Made by a program: the position numbers and the translations under genes. The notes under the pieces were generated by a model. The model searched no databases, was not told the DNA's origin, and saw nothing but the letters and a program-made list of their open reading frames with translations. A DNA stretch of 64,000 nucleotides from Candidatus Gastranaerophilales bacterium (GTDB taxonomy: Bacteria; Cyanobacteriota; Vampirovibrionia; Gastranaerophilales; Gastranaerophilaceae): contig CALVBU010000001.1 in assembly GCA_944325875.1 (NCBI GenBank), positions 310,001-374,000 of the forward strand. Direction: 5' to 3'. Below, in pieces: positions 8,332 through 17,626 of the stretch. Within the stretch, counting starts at the first letter, position 1, and the number at the start of each line of letters is the position of its first letter.

Positions 8332-9414
8332 TGATTTTGCTTTAAATAAGCTTCAATAAATCCGTCAAGATCACCATCCATAACAGCATCAACATTTCCA
8401 ACTTCAAAACCAGTTCGATGGTCTTTTACCATTTTATACGGATGAAATACGTATGAACGGATTTGGGAACCAAAGTTTATATCAACATTCTCACCTTTTA
8501 ATTCAGCGAGCTTTTTCTCATGCTCAGCCTGTCTTATAGCAAGGAGTTTTGATGCTAAAATCTGCATAGCATTTTCTTTGTTTTGCAATTGTGAGCGTTC
8601 CTGTTGACATTTAACAACAATACCTGTCGGTTTATGCAAAATTCTAACGGCTGTCTCTACTTTATTTACATTCTGACCGCCTGCCCCACCTGAACGCATT
8701 GTATCAATTTCCAAATCCTCAGGAGGAATAGTAATCGTTTTTTCAAAATCAGCAATAATTGGTGATACCTCTAAAGAGGCAAAACTCGTCTGGCGTTTCC
8801 CGTTTGCATTAAAAGGCGAAATTCTAACCAAACGATGAACTCCTTTTTCAGCTTTGGAATATCCAAACGCATATTTACCAGTTATTTTAATAGTAGCAGA
8901 CTTAATTCCAGCTTCATCACCATCTAATTTATCTAGTAAATCAACATGCCAGCCTTTGCTCTCAGCCCAACGCATATACATTCTAAGAAGCATACTTGCC
9001 CAATCTTGAGCATCTGTACCTCCGGCACCAGCATTTATGGTTAAAATAGCATCAGCCTCATCATACTCACCGCTAAGCATCAATTTTACTTCAAACTTGT
9101 CCAGTTCTTTTTCAAGTTTTTGAAGCTGGTCATAGCTTTCCTTTATCAAATCTTCATCAGAAATATCAAGTGCAACCTCTGCATCATCTATGGCATTTTG
9201 CCAATGACAGAGAAGTTGCATATTTTCTTTTACTTCTTTTATTTCAGCACCAAGTTTAGAAACTTTTATTTTATCAGACCAAATTTCAGGCGCCTGCATT
9301 TCAGATTCCAACACCACTAATTTTTCAGGCAAAGAAGCATAGTCAAAGACACTCCTTCGCACTTTTAATTCTAGGTTTTAAACTATTTAAAAGCTGCTTT
9401 AATTCTGTTTCCAT
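8328..9414 (-). CDS. prfB: Peptide chain release factor 2, with programmed +1 frameshift
   Basis: RF2 recognises UGA and UAA and triggers peptidyl-tRNA hydrolysis. The GGQ catalytic loop is in [16 protein letters not shown] and the [12 protein letters not shown] segment follows the family. The gene is split over two frames. Frame 0 runs from ATG 9414 for 23 codons ([20 protein letters not shown], then ECL) and stops at TGA 9345-9343. Skipping T9345 continues as D-Y-A-S-L-P in the second frame down to 8328. The product is 361 residues, the usual RF2 length. The shorter ATG-type start sometimes assigned inside the second frame would lose the conserved N-terminal helix. Confidence 0.95.
9342..9356 (-). 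promoter_or_regulatory. prfB programmed frameshift signal
   Basis: On the minus strand AGGAG (9356-9352), three bases, then CTT TGA C (9348-9342). This is the classical RF2 autoregulatory element: an internal Shine-Dalgarno-like sequence three bases before a CUU-UGA slippery site. Low RF2 lets ribosomes shift +1; high RF2 terminates at UGA. Confidence 0.95.
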
Positions 9415-9435
9415 AAACTAATTGTACTACAAAAA

Positions 9436-11004
9436 TTAATTATCAACGATAGTTATTCTTCCATCATCAACAATATCAACAGGTTCTTTATGTTTTCTGA
9501 AATAATCTTCCACACATTTTGTCAAATCATAATCAAAGACCTTTTCAGCCTGAGCGATTTTATCGAGCATACTGAAATTATCTCCACCAGCTGCGATGTA
9601 ATCGTTTACAGAAACCAAATATTTTTTATCGGTACGAGGATTTTCCAAATCTATTTTTTCTAAACTTCCGTCAGGTTTTACAAAGTTTAAATCCTTAACT
9701 TCACCTTGTCTATTAACAGTATATCGTAAGCCTGACACGTAAATTAGCCCTGGTTTATTATTTCTGTTATTAAATGATTTAGCTGCAAACTTAATCGCAT
9801 CAACCAAATCTTTCTCTGTGTAATAGATATTGGCAATTTTATTCTTGAACGGTGATAATTCTGAAATTGTTCTGGTATCTACCCTTCCTTTTTCAAAACT
9901 TCCACGAAGCAAGGCTGATGTTATAATTGCAATTTCACTACCTGTATCTTCTCTTACAGCATCCAGTGCAAAGTTAGCAAGAGGACTTGGGTCTATCAAA
10001 TCGTTTTGCATAATAGGAGGAGCTGTTCTTATATAGCCAACGACTTCAGGTTTACCTAAAATTGTATCAAAGACGTGTCTTGCCGGAGCATTTCTACTAA
10101 ATATTCTGGTTTTTCCAACATTATTTTGAGCGCGACGAATAATACCATCTTGATCAAACTCTAAGTTCAATATACCAAAATTTCTTCCGTCACGACCTGC
10201 TTGAGTAATAATTACAGGCTCACCGGATTTTGAATTAAACAAATTAACATTTTCTTTTATCTCTGTAACTAAATTGTGAGAATGCCCGCCTAAAATAACA
10301 TCAATTCCCTCTGTTTCTTTAGCTATTTTCACATCATATCCATAGCCACTATGAGATAATAATATTATTTTATTTATACCTTGGGCCTTCAATTTATCTA
10401 CTTCAGCTTGAACCATAGAAATTGTCTCTTTTATATTTGCAGGTTCAATATTTTTTTCTTTTAAAACACTTCCATATTTTAGCCTTGTCAATAAATCTGT
10501 TGGTACAGTACCAATAATTCCATACTTATTACCATTATGTTCTTCTACTATAGAAGATTTTATATATTTATGAAAATCATCATTCTCATCTTTTGATTTA
10601 AGGTTACAAGCAAGCAGAGTATATGATAATGACGGAAATATATTTTTAATCTCTGCTGGATTTATATCACATTCGTGGTTTCCAACCGCAGAAGCAGTAA
10701 CTCCGATAATTTTCAAAAATGTAGCTGCTACTTTATTAATCATAGAATCTTCACCAAGCATTATATCGCCTGATGCAAGTTTTAATTTGTCCGTTTGTTC
10801 AGACGGAACAAACCTATCAAACTCATTAGATGCGGTAATAGTTCTCTCCATATTTATTGCTCTGCCGTGGTAGTCATTAACATAAAATATACTTGTGCGG
10901 GTATAGTCTTGTCTACTTGGCGAACTTTGATTGTTTAAAGGATTCTGCCTCAAATTCTGAGATATTAAGTTTTGCGGTCGAGAGCTAAGCGCAGGATTAA
11001 TCAT
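9436..11004 (-). CDS. 5'-nucleotidase/UshA-type metallophosphatase
   Basis: A 522-residue two-domain enzyme. The N-terminal calcineurin-like phosphoesterase motifs are VNDYHGR (near residue 43), LASGDIMLG, GNHECD (usually GNHEFD), LLSHSGYG and GGHSHN. The C-terminal 5'-nucleotidase domain has PLANFALDAVRE, SALLRGSFEKGRVDTRTISELSPFKN and the late YIAAGGDNFSML. It probably releases phosphate from nucleotides or related esters. Unlike UshA it has no signal peptide; residues 1-35 are an Asn/Gln/Ser-rich low-complexity tail, so it may stay cytoplasmic or use another export route. It is 21 bases downstream of the prfB start region on the same strand but appears separately promoted. Confidence 0.85.
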   Translation of the reverse strand: MINPALSSRPQNLISQNLRQNPLNNQSSPSRQDYTRTSIFYVNDYHGRAINMERTITASNEFDRFVPSEQTDKLKLASGDIMLGEDSMINKVAATFLKIIGVTASAVGNHECDINPAEIKNIFPSLSYTLLACNLKSKDENDDFHKYIKSSIVEEHNGNKYGIIGTVPTDLLTRLKYGSVLKEKNIEPANIKETISMVQAEVDKLKAQGINKIILLSHSGYGYDVKIAKETEGIDVILGGHSHNLVTEIKENVNLFNSKSGEPVIITQAGRDGRNFGILNLEFDQDGIIRRAQNNVGKTRIFSRNAPARHVFDTILGKPEVVGYIRTAPPIMQNDLIDPSPLANFALDAVREDTGSEIAIITSALLRGSFEKGRVDTRTISELSPFKNKIANIYYTEKDLVDAIKFAAKSFNNRNNKPGLIYVSGLRYTVNRQGEVKDLNFVKPDGSLEKIDLENPRTDKKYLVSVNDYIAAGGDNFSMLDKIAQAEKVFDYDLTKCVEDYFRKHKEPVDIVDDGRITIVDN

Positions 11005-11055
11005 TTTCAGTCCCTCTACATTAAAGTTCGTGAAAAAAAATTTTTGCCTATTGAT

Positions 11056-12675
11056 TTACAAAGATTTACAATAATCTTTCCAAGCTTTAGTATATCCATC
11101 TTCAACGCATTTTACAAAGCTTTCTGGATCACTTCTTAAAGGTGATTTATTTAATATATCTCTTAAATTATGTCGGTAGTAATCAAGTTTTTTTATATCA
11201 CTTGCGAGCTTTTTAGCCTTAGCAATATATTCACCCTCATCTTCCGCAATCAAATCGTTTAATTTCAAAACTTTATTAATATGCGCACAACCCCTTGATT
11301 GCATACTCTCACCAGCCAATGTAATTACAGGTATTCCCATTGAGATCTGCTCTATTGTGATAGTTAATCCATTAAACGGTGTCGTATCAAGAGCAATATC
11401 TACAAGCTTATAAGCATTAAAATGCATACCATTTACTGGTTCATTTCTATAGATTACTCTATTTTCTGAAATTCCTAATTCAGAAAATTTCTTTTTAAAC
11501 TTTAAAATAATTCCATCACTCATTTGCGTTCTATAAATCAACAACTTTGAGTTAGGGACATTTTGAAGTACATTTGCCCACAACGAAAGTGTATAATCAT
11601 TTATTTTTGAAGGACAATTAAAGCTTCCAAATGTAATATAACCATTTTCATAATAAGGAAGCTCATTTATTTCCGGAAGAAGTATTCTTGAATTATTATA
11701 ATCAAATCTATGCATTCCTGATTTCAAATACATTGGTTTTTCGGTATAGTATTTTGCAGTTTTTTTAGGGATTACAAACTCATCTGCAAATATATAATCG
11801 ACTTCTTTCATCCCCATTGTATTTACAAAACCCAAATACTGCATAATTATTGGTGCAGGTTTGTAAAACAATGAAAAACATCTGCAATGAGTATAACCAC
11901 CTAAATCCACTAAAATATCAATCTCATCATCATGAATTTTTTGCGCAAGCTCTTTTTCATTTAAATCCGAACAATCAACAAACTTCATTCCAACAGCTTT
12001 TATTCTTGCAGTTGTGGAATCACTCTTTTTCGAGCAAGAATAAAGAGTAAAATTAAATTTTTTCTGATTATGATATTCTAAAAGAGGCAATACAAATTGC
12101 ATCATTGCATGTGAATAAAAATCTGACGATAAATATCCTATATTTAGTTTCTTATTAGGATCTTTTTCTCCATTGTATTCAAAAGGTTTGTCATCTTTTA
12201 ACACAAAAGGTCTGTATTTATTTATTTGATTTTCGATAGCTTCTTTTACAGTTTTTTGTGAATATTTATCAGACTTCAACATAGTAAGACAAATAGTAGA
12301 AACACAAGTTGGAATAGGTTTTAAAGAAAGAGCCTTGGCATAATAACTAATACTCTTTTCATTATCATAATAATAACAGAGATAACCAAGCATTGAATAT
12401 ATACTTGCATTTGTAGTGCAATATTTTAGAGTCTCTTCATAATAAAATCTGGCCTGATCTCTATTTTTCAGATTATAGTAACAATTTCCGATTTTACGAT
12501 TTAACTCACAAATATCGAACTCATAAGATTTTTCAATCTTTGCTAAGACTTCTTTAAATACCTCTATAGCTTCTTCAAGCTTATTTGATTTAAATAAATT
12601 GTCACCCTCGGCAATTTTATCAAGCAATGGCTTATTTGTCAGCCTTTTTTGTAAACGTTCATACTCTGTCTTCAT
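11056..12675 (-). CDS. TPR protein with O-GlcNAc-transferase-like (GT41/SPINDLY) domain
   Basis: A 539-residue protein. Residues about 15-165 are three to four TPR repeats. The rest is the GT41 catalytic fold: LNIGYLSSDFYSHAMMQFVLPLLEYHN, YLGFVNTMGMKEVDYIFADEFVIP, ITFGSFNCPSKI, and the UDP-binding region RNEPVNG through DTTPFNGLTITIEQISMGIPVITLAGESMQSRG. Family members move a sugar from a nucleotide donor to protein Ser/Thr, or glycosylate surface structures. The TPR array is much shorter than in animal OGT but normal for bacterial forms. It lies downstream of the 12704 gene on the same strand. The substrate is unknown; pilins or flagellin-like proteins are candidates by analogy only. Confidence 0.85.
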   Translation of the reverse strand: MKTEYERLQKRLTNKPLLDKIAEGDNLFKSNKLEEAIEVFKEVLAKIEKSYEFDICELNRKIGNCYYNLKNRDQARFYYEETLKYCTTNASIYSMLGYLCYYYDNEKSISYYAKALSLKPIPTCVSTICLTMLKSDKYSQKTVKEAIENQINKYRPFVLKDDKPFEYNGEKDPNKKLNIGYLSSDFYSHAMMQFVLPLLEYHNQKKFNFTLYSCSKKSDSTTARIKAVGMKFVDCSDLNEKELAQKIHDDEIDILVDLGGYTHCRCFSLFYKPAPIIMQYLGFVNTMGMKEVDYIFADEFVIPKKTAKYYTEKPMYLKSGMHRFDYNNSRILLPEINELPYYENGYITFGSFNCPSKINDYTLSLWANVLQNVPNSKLLIYRTQMSDGIILKFKKKFSELGISENRVIYRNEPVNGMHFNAYKLVDIALDTTPFNGLTITIEQISMGIPVITLAGESMQSRGCAHINKVLKLNDLIAEDEGEYIAKAKKLASDIKKLDYYRHNLRDILNKSPLRSDPESFVKCVEDGYTKAWKDYCKSL

Positions 12676-12703
12676 AGAGTATATAATAGTTTATAAACAC
12701 AAA

Positions 12704-12937
12704 TTAGTCAAATTTCATTACCTGAACTACCCATTGTTTTGAAAGCTCCTCAACAAGTTTCGGCTCTTCTTTTGCTAAATCCAATAGAACAACTCCGCAA
12801 TTTGTACAAGAATTATTTTCAGGATGGTGCAGACCAATACGAGTTCTAATGGAACAACCATATTTACTCAAAATTTCTTGAAATTCTACTGAGCTTTCAG
12901 CTCTATCTGTTAATTTTACCCCTATAATTATAGTCAT
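12704..12937 (-). CDS. Small ACT-like protein, TM1266/iron-hydrogenase-regulator-like
   Basis: A 77-residue protein with the beta-alpha-beta pattern of a stand-alone ACT-type fold: IIIGVKLTDRAESSVEFQEILSKYGCSIRTRIGLHHPE, then CTNCGVVLLDLAKEEPKLVEELSKQWVVQVMKF. This layout resembles the small TM1266-type proteins annotated as iron-only hydrogenase system regulators. The CTNC pair at about residues 43-46 could bind a metal but is not typical of the family. GGAG lies before the ATG. No hydrogenase maturation genes are in the window, so the functional label is uncertain. Confidence 0.5.
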   Translation of the reverse strand: MTIIIGVKLTDRAESSVEFQEILSKYGCSIRTRIGLHHPENNSCTNCGVVLLDLAKEEPKLVEELSKQWVVQVMKFD

Positions 12938-12983
12938 ATATTCTCCTTTTTAATATCAAACCATTATTATCTTATTTATAAAC

Positions 12984-13020
12984 AAAAAAAAAATAACACC
13001 CGCTCAATTGGGGTATTATT
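12984..13020 (-). terminator. Terminator after the 13057 gene
   Basis: Stem AATAACACCC (12992-13001) pairs with GGGTATTATT across an 8-base loop, with one mismatch. A ten-A run on its left gives a T run on the minus strand. T-rich sequence on the right may also make it work on the plus strand. Confidence 0.75.
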
Positions 13021-13034
13021 TTTCTTATAATATG

Positions 13035-13048
13035 TGGGAATATTCCCA
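13035..13048. repeat. 14-bp perfect palindrome
   Basis: TGGGAATATTCCCA lies between the stop at 13057 and the terminator hairpin. As RNA it would form a short stem just after translation ends; as DNA it could be a protein site. No second copy noticed. Confidence 0.5.
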
Positions 13049-13056
13049 TTTGTGAC

Positions 13057-13371
13057 CTACTCAATGTCGAGGTCATCTGTGGCTTGAAGCTGTTTTTTCT
13101 TTAAATTATGCATAACTGCATCGACAAGTAACTCATAAGATTTCATATTCTCTATGTTAGGGAATTCTTCTTTGAGTTGTTCTCTGACCATTGCTTCCAG
13201 CCTACGTTCGTCAGAATTTGTTTGTATATCATCAACTCCGCTAATCATTCTTATGTATTCCGGTGAAGACTTATTAACAGTATGTTTTGAAAACTGAAGC
13301 CAACGTAATTTTGGGCTAATTGAATCATTCAGTTTTTTTACAATTTTTAAGTTTTTCAATCGGTCTAACAT
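13057..13371 (-). CDS. Hypothetical protein, 104 residues
   Basis: A charged, soluble, mostly helical protein (MLDRLKNLKIVKKLNDSISPKLRWLQFSKHTVNKSS at the start and an acidic TDDLDIE end). I do not recognise a family. It stands alone between glyS and the 12704 gene and has its own terminator. A plausible ribosome site (GAGGTAATT) precedes the ATG. Codon use looks like its neighbours. Confidence 0.6.
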   Translation of the reverse strand: MLDRLKNLKIVKKLNDSISPKLRWLQFSKHTVNKSSPEYIRMISGVDDIQTNSDERRLEAMVREQLKEEFPNIENMKSYELLVDAVMHNLKKKQLQATDDLDIE

Positions 13372-13500
13372 AATTACCTCTACTTTTTGATTATCGGATT
13401 GTTTTTTAACCTTCTTGTACTATTTTAAAGTATCCTCAAAAAAATAATTTACTTTTTTAAGAAATTTGTTTAGAAATCGTTACAAATCGTCAAAACGCAA

Positions 13501-15570
13501 TTATAGCTTGCTGAAATCTGTAAGTCTTTCATACTTTTTCTTTAACATTGTTAATAATGCAAGACGATTTTCTTTAACTTTTTCATCTTTATCCATTACT
13601 AAAACATCGTTAAAGAACTTTTCAACAGCTGGATTTATTGCAATTAATTGATCCAAATAAGTTTTATAATCTGCATTTTCATCAACTGTCTGAATTTCTC
13701 TATAAAGCATGCCCTCAGAAGCTTCTTTGAATAAATCCTTATTAACTTTAGAAATAGAATCTTCTTTCAATATTCTAATTACACGATTAGAAGCTTCTAG
13801 TAAAGCTGGATTATCAAGAGTGGAAACGACATTCACTCTTTCAATATAATCAGCTAAGTCTTCCATAGGATTTTTGTTAGAAGCACATGCTTCCAAAACA
13901 TTTTTACTATATTTATCACCCAAGAATATGATTAATCTTTGAACAAAGAATTCATTAATTTCTTGAGGGCATTGTTGAGGAACAAGTCTTGCTACATTCT
14001 TTTTAACAGTATCTGCAATTTTTTGTAATGCATTCTTTTCTTGAGCAGTTTCAATTGAAACCGGTAATAATAGCATATCTTTTTTAATTAAATCTGCTAC
14101 ATTAACTTTTAAATTATTATCAAGAATTGTTCTTATAATACCTAATGCTGCACGACGCACACCTAGAGGATCAGAAGAACCTGTAGGTTTTTTACCATCA
14201 GCAAATACTGCACAAATAGTATCAAGTTTATCTGCAATACCGACAACTTGGCCCTCAATACCTTTTGCAGTTTCACTTTCTGCGTTTAATGGGAAATAAT
14301 GTTCTTTAATACCTTCTACAACTTTTGCATTTTCGCCGGATACTCTTGCGTAATCAGAACCAATATATCCTTGTAATTCAGTGAACTCAAATACTAATTG
14401 AGTAACTAAATCAGCTTTACAAAGAAGAGCTGTTCTTTCAATATCAGCACTTGGTACATTTAAACCTTTTGCAATATCCTTTGACAATGAGATTATTCTT
14501 TGAGTTTTATCATAAACAGATCCCATACCTTTTTGGAAAGTAACGCCTTTTAATTCTTCTACATAATCAATTAAAGGCTTTTTAGTATCTTCATTAAAGA
14601 AGAATACAGCGTCATCCAAACGAGCTTTGATAACTCTTACATTTCCAGCCTTAATATTAGCAAATTCATCACCAATATAATTTGTCATTGTGATAAATTT
14701 ATTAATCAACTTACCATCTTTATAAAGAGCAAAATATCTCTGATGAACAGCCATAACTGTTACTACCAACTCCTCAGGCAGTTTTAAATATTCTTCAGAG
14801 AATTCACAAGTTGCAGGCACAGGATATTCGGTAATAAATGTAACCTCTTCTAGCAAATCATCTGTATAATATGGTTCAGCACCTAATTTTGCAGCCTCAG
14901 CTTTTGCTTTTTCTACAATAATTTGTTTTCTTTCATTTTGATCAACAATTACACAGCAATTACGCATAATTTCAACATAATCATCAGGATGACCTATAAT
15001 TACATTTTGCTGAGCAAATCTGTGACCTCTTGAAACATTGCTTGAAACCTTATCAATAATTTTTACTTCAACTTCTTCTTTATCTAAAAGTGAAACAATC
15101 CATTTGATTGGACGGGAGAACTTTTGATCATTATATCCCCATCTCATAAAATGAGCACCTTGTAATTTTGAGAAAATTACAGGAACATTTTCTTTTAAAA
15201 GTTCTACAATTGATTTACCTTTAACAACAATTTTTGCATGAACGTAATTATCTTCCACATACAAATCTTCAGGAGCAACACCGTTTTTCTTTGCAAAACC
15301 TTCCCCAGCTTTAGTAAGATTTCCGGCTTCATCGTAAGCAATTTTTGCAATAGGGCCTTTTACAATTTTTGTTTCATCATCACTTTTTTCTTCCAATCCG
15401 CTTACGATAACAGCAAGTCTTCTTGGAGTAGCATACACATCAACTTTTTCAAAGCCGATTTTATTATTATTTAAAAAGCTTTCAAACCCGTTATGCAACT
15501 GTTCGATTGCTTGTGGAATAAATCTATATGGTAATTCTTCTGTTCCGATTTCTAATAAATATTTGCTCAT
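13501..15570 (-). CDS. glyS: Glycine-tRNA ligase beta subunit
   Basis: A 689-residue GlyS of the alpha2-beta2 bacterial enzyme. Landmarks are the N-terminal LLEIGTEELPYRFIPQA, VDVYATPRRLAVIVSGL, KIVKGP, FMRWGYNDQKFSRPIKWIVSLLD, RGHRF, TVMAVHQRYFALYKDGKL, the HD-like region, SDPLGVRRAALGIIRTI, and the C-terminal anticodon-binding helices. GGTGAG precedes ATG 15570. The alpha subunit gene glyQ is not adjacent and must lie elsewhere. It reads as the only gene of its unit. The matching tRNA-Gly (UCC) is at 62071. Confidence 0.96.
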   Translation of the reverse strand: MSKYLLEIGTEELPYRFIPQAIEQLHNGFESFLNNNKIGFEKVDVYATPRRLAVIVSGLEEKSDDETKIVKGPIAKIAYDEAGNLTKAGEGFAKKNGVAPEDLYVEDNYVHAKIVVKGKSIVELLKENVPVIFSKLQGAHFMRWGYNDQKFSRPIKWIVSLLDKEEVEVKIIDKVSSNVSRGHRFAQQNVIIGHPDDYVEIMRNCCVIVDQNERKQIIVEKAKAEAAKLGAEPYYTDDLLEEVTFITEYPVPATCEFSEEYLKLPEELVVTVMAVHQRYFALYKDGKLINKFITMTNYIGDEFANIKAGNVRVIKARLDDAVFFFNEDTKKPLIDYVEELKGVTFQKGMGSVYDKTQRIISLSKDIAKGLNVPSADIERTALLCKADLVTQLVFEFTELQGYIGSDYARVSGENAKVVEGIKEHYFPLNAESETAKGIEGQVVGIADKLDTICAVFADGKKPTGSSDPLGVRRAALGIIRTILDNNLKVNVADLIKKDMLLLPVSIETAQEKNALQKIADTVKKNVARLVPQQCPQEINEFFVQRLIIFLGDKYSKNVLEACASNKNPMEDLADYIERVNVVSTLDNPALLEASNRVIRILKEDSISKVNKDLFKEASEGMLYREIQTVDENADYKTYLDQLIAINPAVEKFFNDVLVMDKDEKVKENRLALLTMLKKKYERLTDFSKL

Positions 15571-15708
15571 TTCTCACCTTCTAATAATTTACATTTACGA
15601 AAATTATAGATAAAGCAAAAGCTATTGTAAAGCAAATATTACTTTTTATAATATTTCAAACTCGATATTTAACAGATTAATAACAATATTGAGAATAATT
15701 TCAAGACC

Positions 15709-15737
15709 TTGATTATATACTTACATTTGTGTATAAT
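15709..15737 (+). promoter_or_regulatory. Sigma-70 promoter of the nfnA-etf operon
   Basis: TTGATT (15709-15714), 17 bases, then TATAAT (15732-15737) with a TGTG extension just before it. Start would be near 15744, and GGAGAG follows before ATG 15768. This is one of the best promoter matches in the window. Confidence 0.75.
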
Positions 15738-15767
15738 ATTCACATAGTTAATAAGGAGAGATAAACG

Positions 15768-16616
15768 ATGGGATATAAAATTTTATCAAAAAAAGAAATT
15801 TGTCCAAACCAATACGAAATTACAATTGATGCACCTTATGTTGTAAGAAACGCTCAAGCAGGTCAGTTCATCATATTTAGAGCTGACGAAAACGGTGAAA
15901 GAGTACCTTTGACAATAGCTGACGTTAACAAAGAAACAGGTGCTTTAACTTTAGTATTCATGGCTGTTGGTTATTCAACTAAAAAACTTGCAGCACTTGG
16001 TGTTGGTGATGAAATAGCTGATATCGTAGGGCCTTTAGGAAAACCAACCCATATTAAAAAATATGGAACAGTAGTTTGCCTTGCAGGTGGTTACGGTGCT
16101 GCACCTTGTTATTTGATTGCAAAAGCGTTTAAAGAAGCTGGTAACAAAGTTTATATGATTATGGGTGCTAGAAACAAAGATTTAATTTTCTGGGCTGATA
16201 AAATGAAAAATGCATGCACAGAATTGTTTATCACAACTGACGATGGCTCACTAGGCGAAAAAGGTTTCGTAACTCAGGTAATGGAAAGATTGATGAATCA
16301 AGAAAAAATTGATTATGCCATAGCTGTAGGACCAATGCCTATGATGAGAGCAGTAGCAAACCTTACAAGAGACAAAGGAATCTATACAGAAGCTAGCATG
16401 AACCCTATCATGGTTGATGGTACAGGAATGTGCGGAGCTTGCCGTGTTACAGTTGGTGGAGAAGTAAAATTTGCTTGTGTAGACGGACCTGACTTTGACG
16501 CTCACAAAATTGATTTTGATGAAGTCATTAACAGAACAAGAATTTATAAAGACCAAGAAAAGAAACGCGACGAAAATTGCAACTTATTGAAACAAGCAAG
16601 TGAACTTAGCAAATAA
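15768..16616 (+). CDS. NfnA/SudB-like ferredoxin-NADP reductase flavoprotein subunit
   Basis: A 282-residue FAD/NAD(P) reductase with a C-terminal [2Fe-2S] site. FAD motif GERVPLTIAD is at about residues 44-53, the nucleotide-binding glycine motif is GGYGAAPCYLIAKA, and the cluster ligands are in GTGMCGACRVTVGGEVKFACVDGPDFD. This is the small subunit of NADH-dependent ferredoxin:NADP oxidoreductase (NfnA) or sulfide dehydrogenase; PyrK is the other relative. The partner glutamate-synthase-like subunit NfnB/SudA is not adjacent. Instead a Cys-rich small protein and EtfBA follow within the same operon, suggesting coupling of Etf electrons to ferredoxin or NAD(P)H. Confidence 0.82.
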   Translation: MGYKILSKKEICPNQYEITIDAPYVVRNAQAGQFIIFRADENGERVPLTIADVNKETGALTLVFMAVGYSTKKLAALGVGDEIADIVGPLGKPTHIKKYGTVVCLAGGYGAAPCYLIAKAFKEAGNKVYMIMGARNKDLIFWADKMKNACTELFITTDDGSLGEKGFVTQVMERLMNQEKIDYAIAVGPMPMMRAVANLTRDKGIYTEASMNPIMVDGTGMCGACRVTVGGEVKFACVDGPDFDAHKIDFDEVINRTRIYKDQEKKRDENCNLLKQASELSK

Positions 16617-16632
16617 ATAGGAGATTGCAAAT

Positions 16633-16827
16633 ATGGCAGATATAAAAAAAGGAATACCTTTTTGTCCATTACTTAGTGTTGGACAGGATGTTGATATGGT
16701 ATGCACACAAGACAGATGTGCTTGGTATATGCCTAACGTAAAAAAATGTTCTATTTATTTAACGGCATATAACGCTTTGTTAGAAGCTAATGCAAGACAA
16801 GCCGCAACAAAAACTCGTGTTCAATAA
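16633..16827 (+). CDS. Cysteine-containing small protein between nfnA and etfB
   Basis: A 64-residue protein with four cysteines (C12 in PFCPLL, C24 in DMVCTQDRCAWY, C29, and C39 in KKCSIYL), spaced as for an iron-sulfur or zinc site. GGAG lies before the ATG. The 16-base gaps on both sides place it in the electron-transfer operon. No named family recognised. An accessory role to the reductase or Etf (cluster carrier or adaptor) is inference from position. Confidence 0.7.
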   Translation: MADIKKGIPFCPLLSVGQDVDMVCTQDRCAWYMPNVKKCSIYLTAYNALLEANARQAATKTRVQ

Positions 16828-16843
16828 TTCTATTGAGGTTTAA

Positions 16844-17626
16844 ATGAAAATAGTTTTATGCGTAAAACAAGTTCCCGACACGTCGGATATTAAGTGGACC
16901 GAAAATAATACAATTCAACGTGAGGGACTTGAAAGTATCATTAATCCTTATGACGTTTATGCTATTGAAGCTGCTCTAAAATTAAAACGGTCTTATGATA
17001 ATATTGAAATAACGGCTCTTACAATGGGGCCGTTTCAAGCTGCCGACATGCTAAAAAAAATTATAGCTGTTGGCGCTGATAATGCAATATTATTGAGCGA
17101 TAGAAAATTTGCAGCAGCTGATACTTATGCAACCGGTAAAACAATTGGCACCGCAATTAAAGAAAAAATTTCAGACTTTGACTTAATTATTTGCGGACAA
17201 TTTGCAATAGATGGAGATACTGCACAAACTGGCCCAAGTATTGCAAACACTTTAAACTTGCCACAAGTCACTTATGTTCAAGAAATATTGAACTACGATA
17301 ATGATACAATTACAGTAAGAAGAGAACTTGATGATGGAACTGAAATTGTAAAAGTAGCTCTACCTGCTCTCATTTGCGTATTAAAAGATTACTTTGAACC
17401 AACCAGAGCAAAAATTAACGGAATAATAAAAGCTCAAAATACTGAAATCCAGACTTTGGGATTTGATGATTTATCATTAAATGCAGAAGAAGTCGGGCTA
17501 AAAGGTTCTCCAACTTATGTAAGTAAAGCTTTCAGACCGGCTCCGAAAGAAGTTGAATGCAAACTTTGTGAAACTTGTGAAGAACTTGCAGAAAAAATTA
17601 AAAATTGCGGAGGATTAGATGAGTAA
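16844..17626 (+). CDS. etfB: Electron transfer flavoprotein beta subunit
   Basis: A 260-residue EtfB starting with the diagnostic MKIVLCVKQVPDTSDIKW. It continues with NPYDVYAIEAALKLK, ALTMGPFQAADMLKKIIAVGADNAILLSD, the CGQFAIDGDTAQTGPSIANTLNLPQVTYV nucleotide-binding region and RELDDGTEIVKVALPALICVLKDYFEPTRA. In bifurcating Etfs this subunit carries the extra FAD; whether this one bifurcates cannot be told by eye. GAGGT precedes the ATG. The end overlaps etfA by 8 bases, so expression is coupled. Confidence 0.95.
   Translation: MKIVLCVKQVPDTSDIKWTENNTIQREGLESIINPYDVYAIEAALKLKRSYDNIEITALTMGPFQAADMLKKIIAVGADNAILLSDRKFAAADTYATGKTIGTAIKEKISDFDLIICGQFAIDGDTAQTGPSIANTLNLPQVTYVQEILNYDNDTITVRRELDDGTEIVKVALPALICVLKDYFEPTRAKINGIIKAQNTEIQTLGFDDLSLNAEEVGLKGSPTYVSKAFRPAPKEVECKLCETCEELAEKIKNCGGLDE

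Noticed and set aside
9342-9414. Frameshift in prfB as a sequencing error or pseudogene
   Set aside because: The stop sits exactly in the known CTT-TGA-C recoding site with an AGGAG three bases before, so it is programmed.
15571-15767. T-box leader for glyS
   Set aside because: The glyS leader is only a few bases beyond its ribosome site, and no AGGGTGG-type T-box sequence or antiterminator was found.
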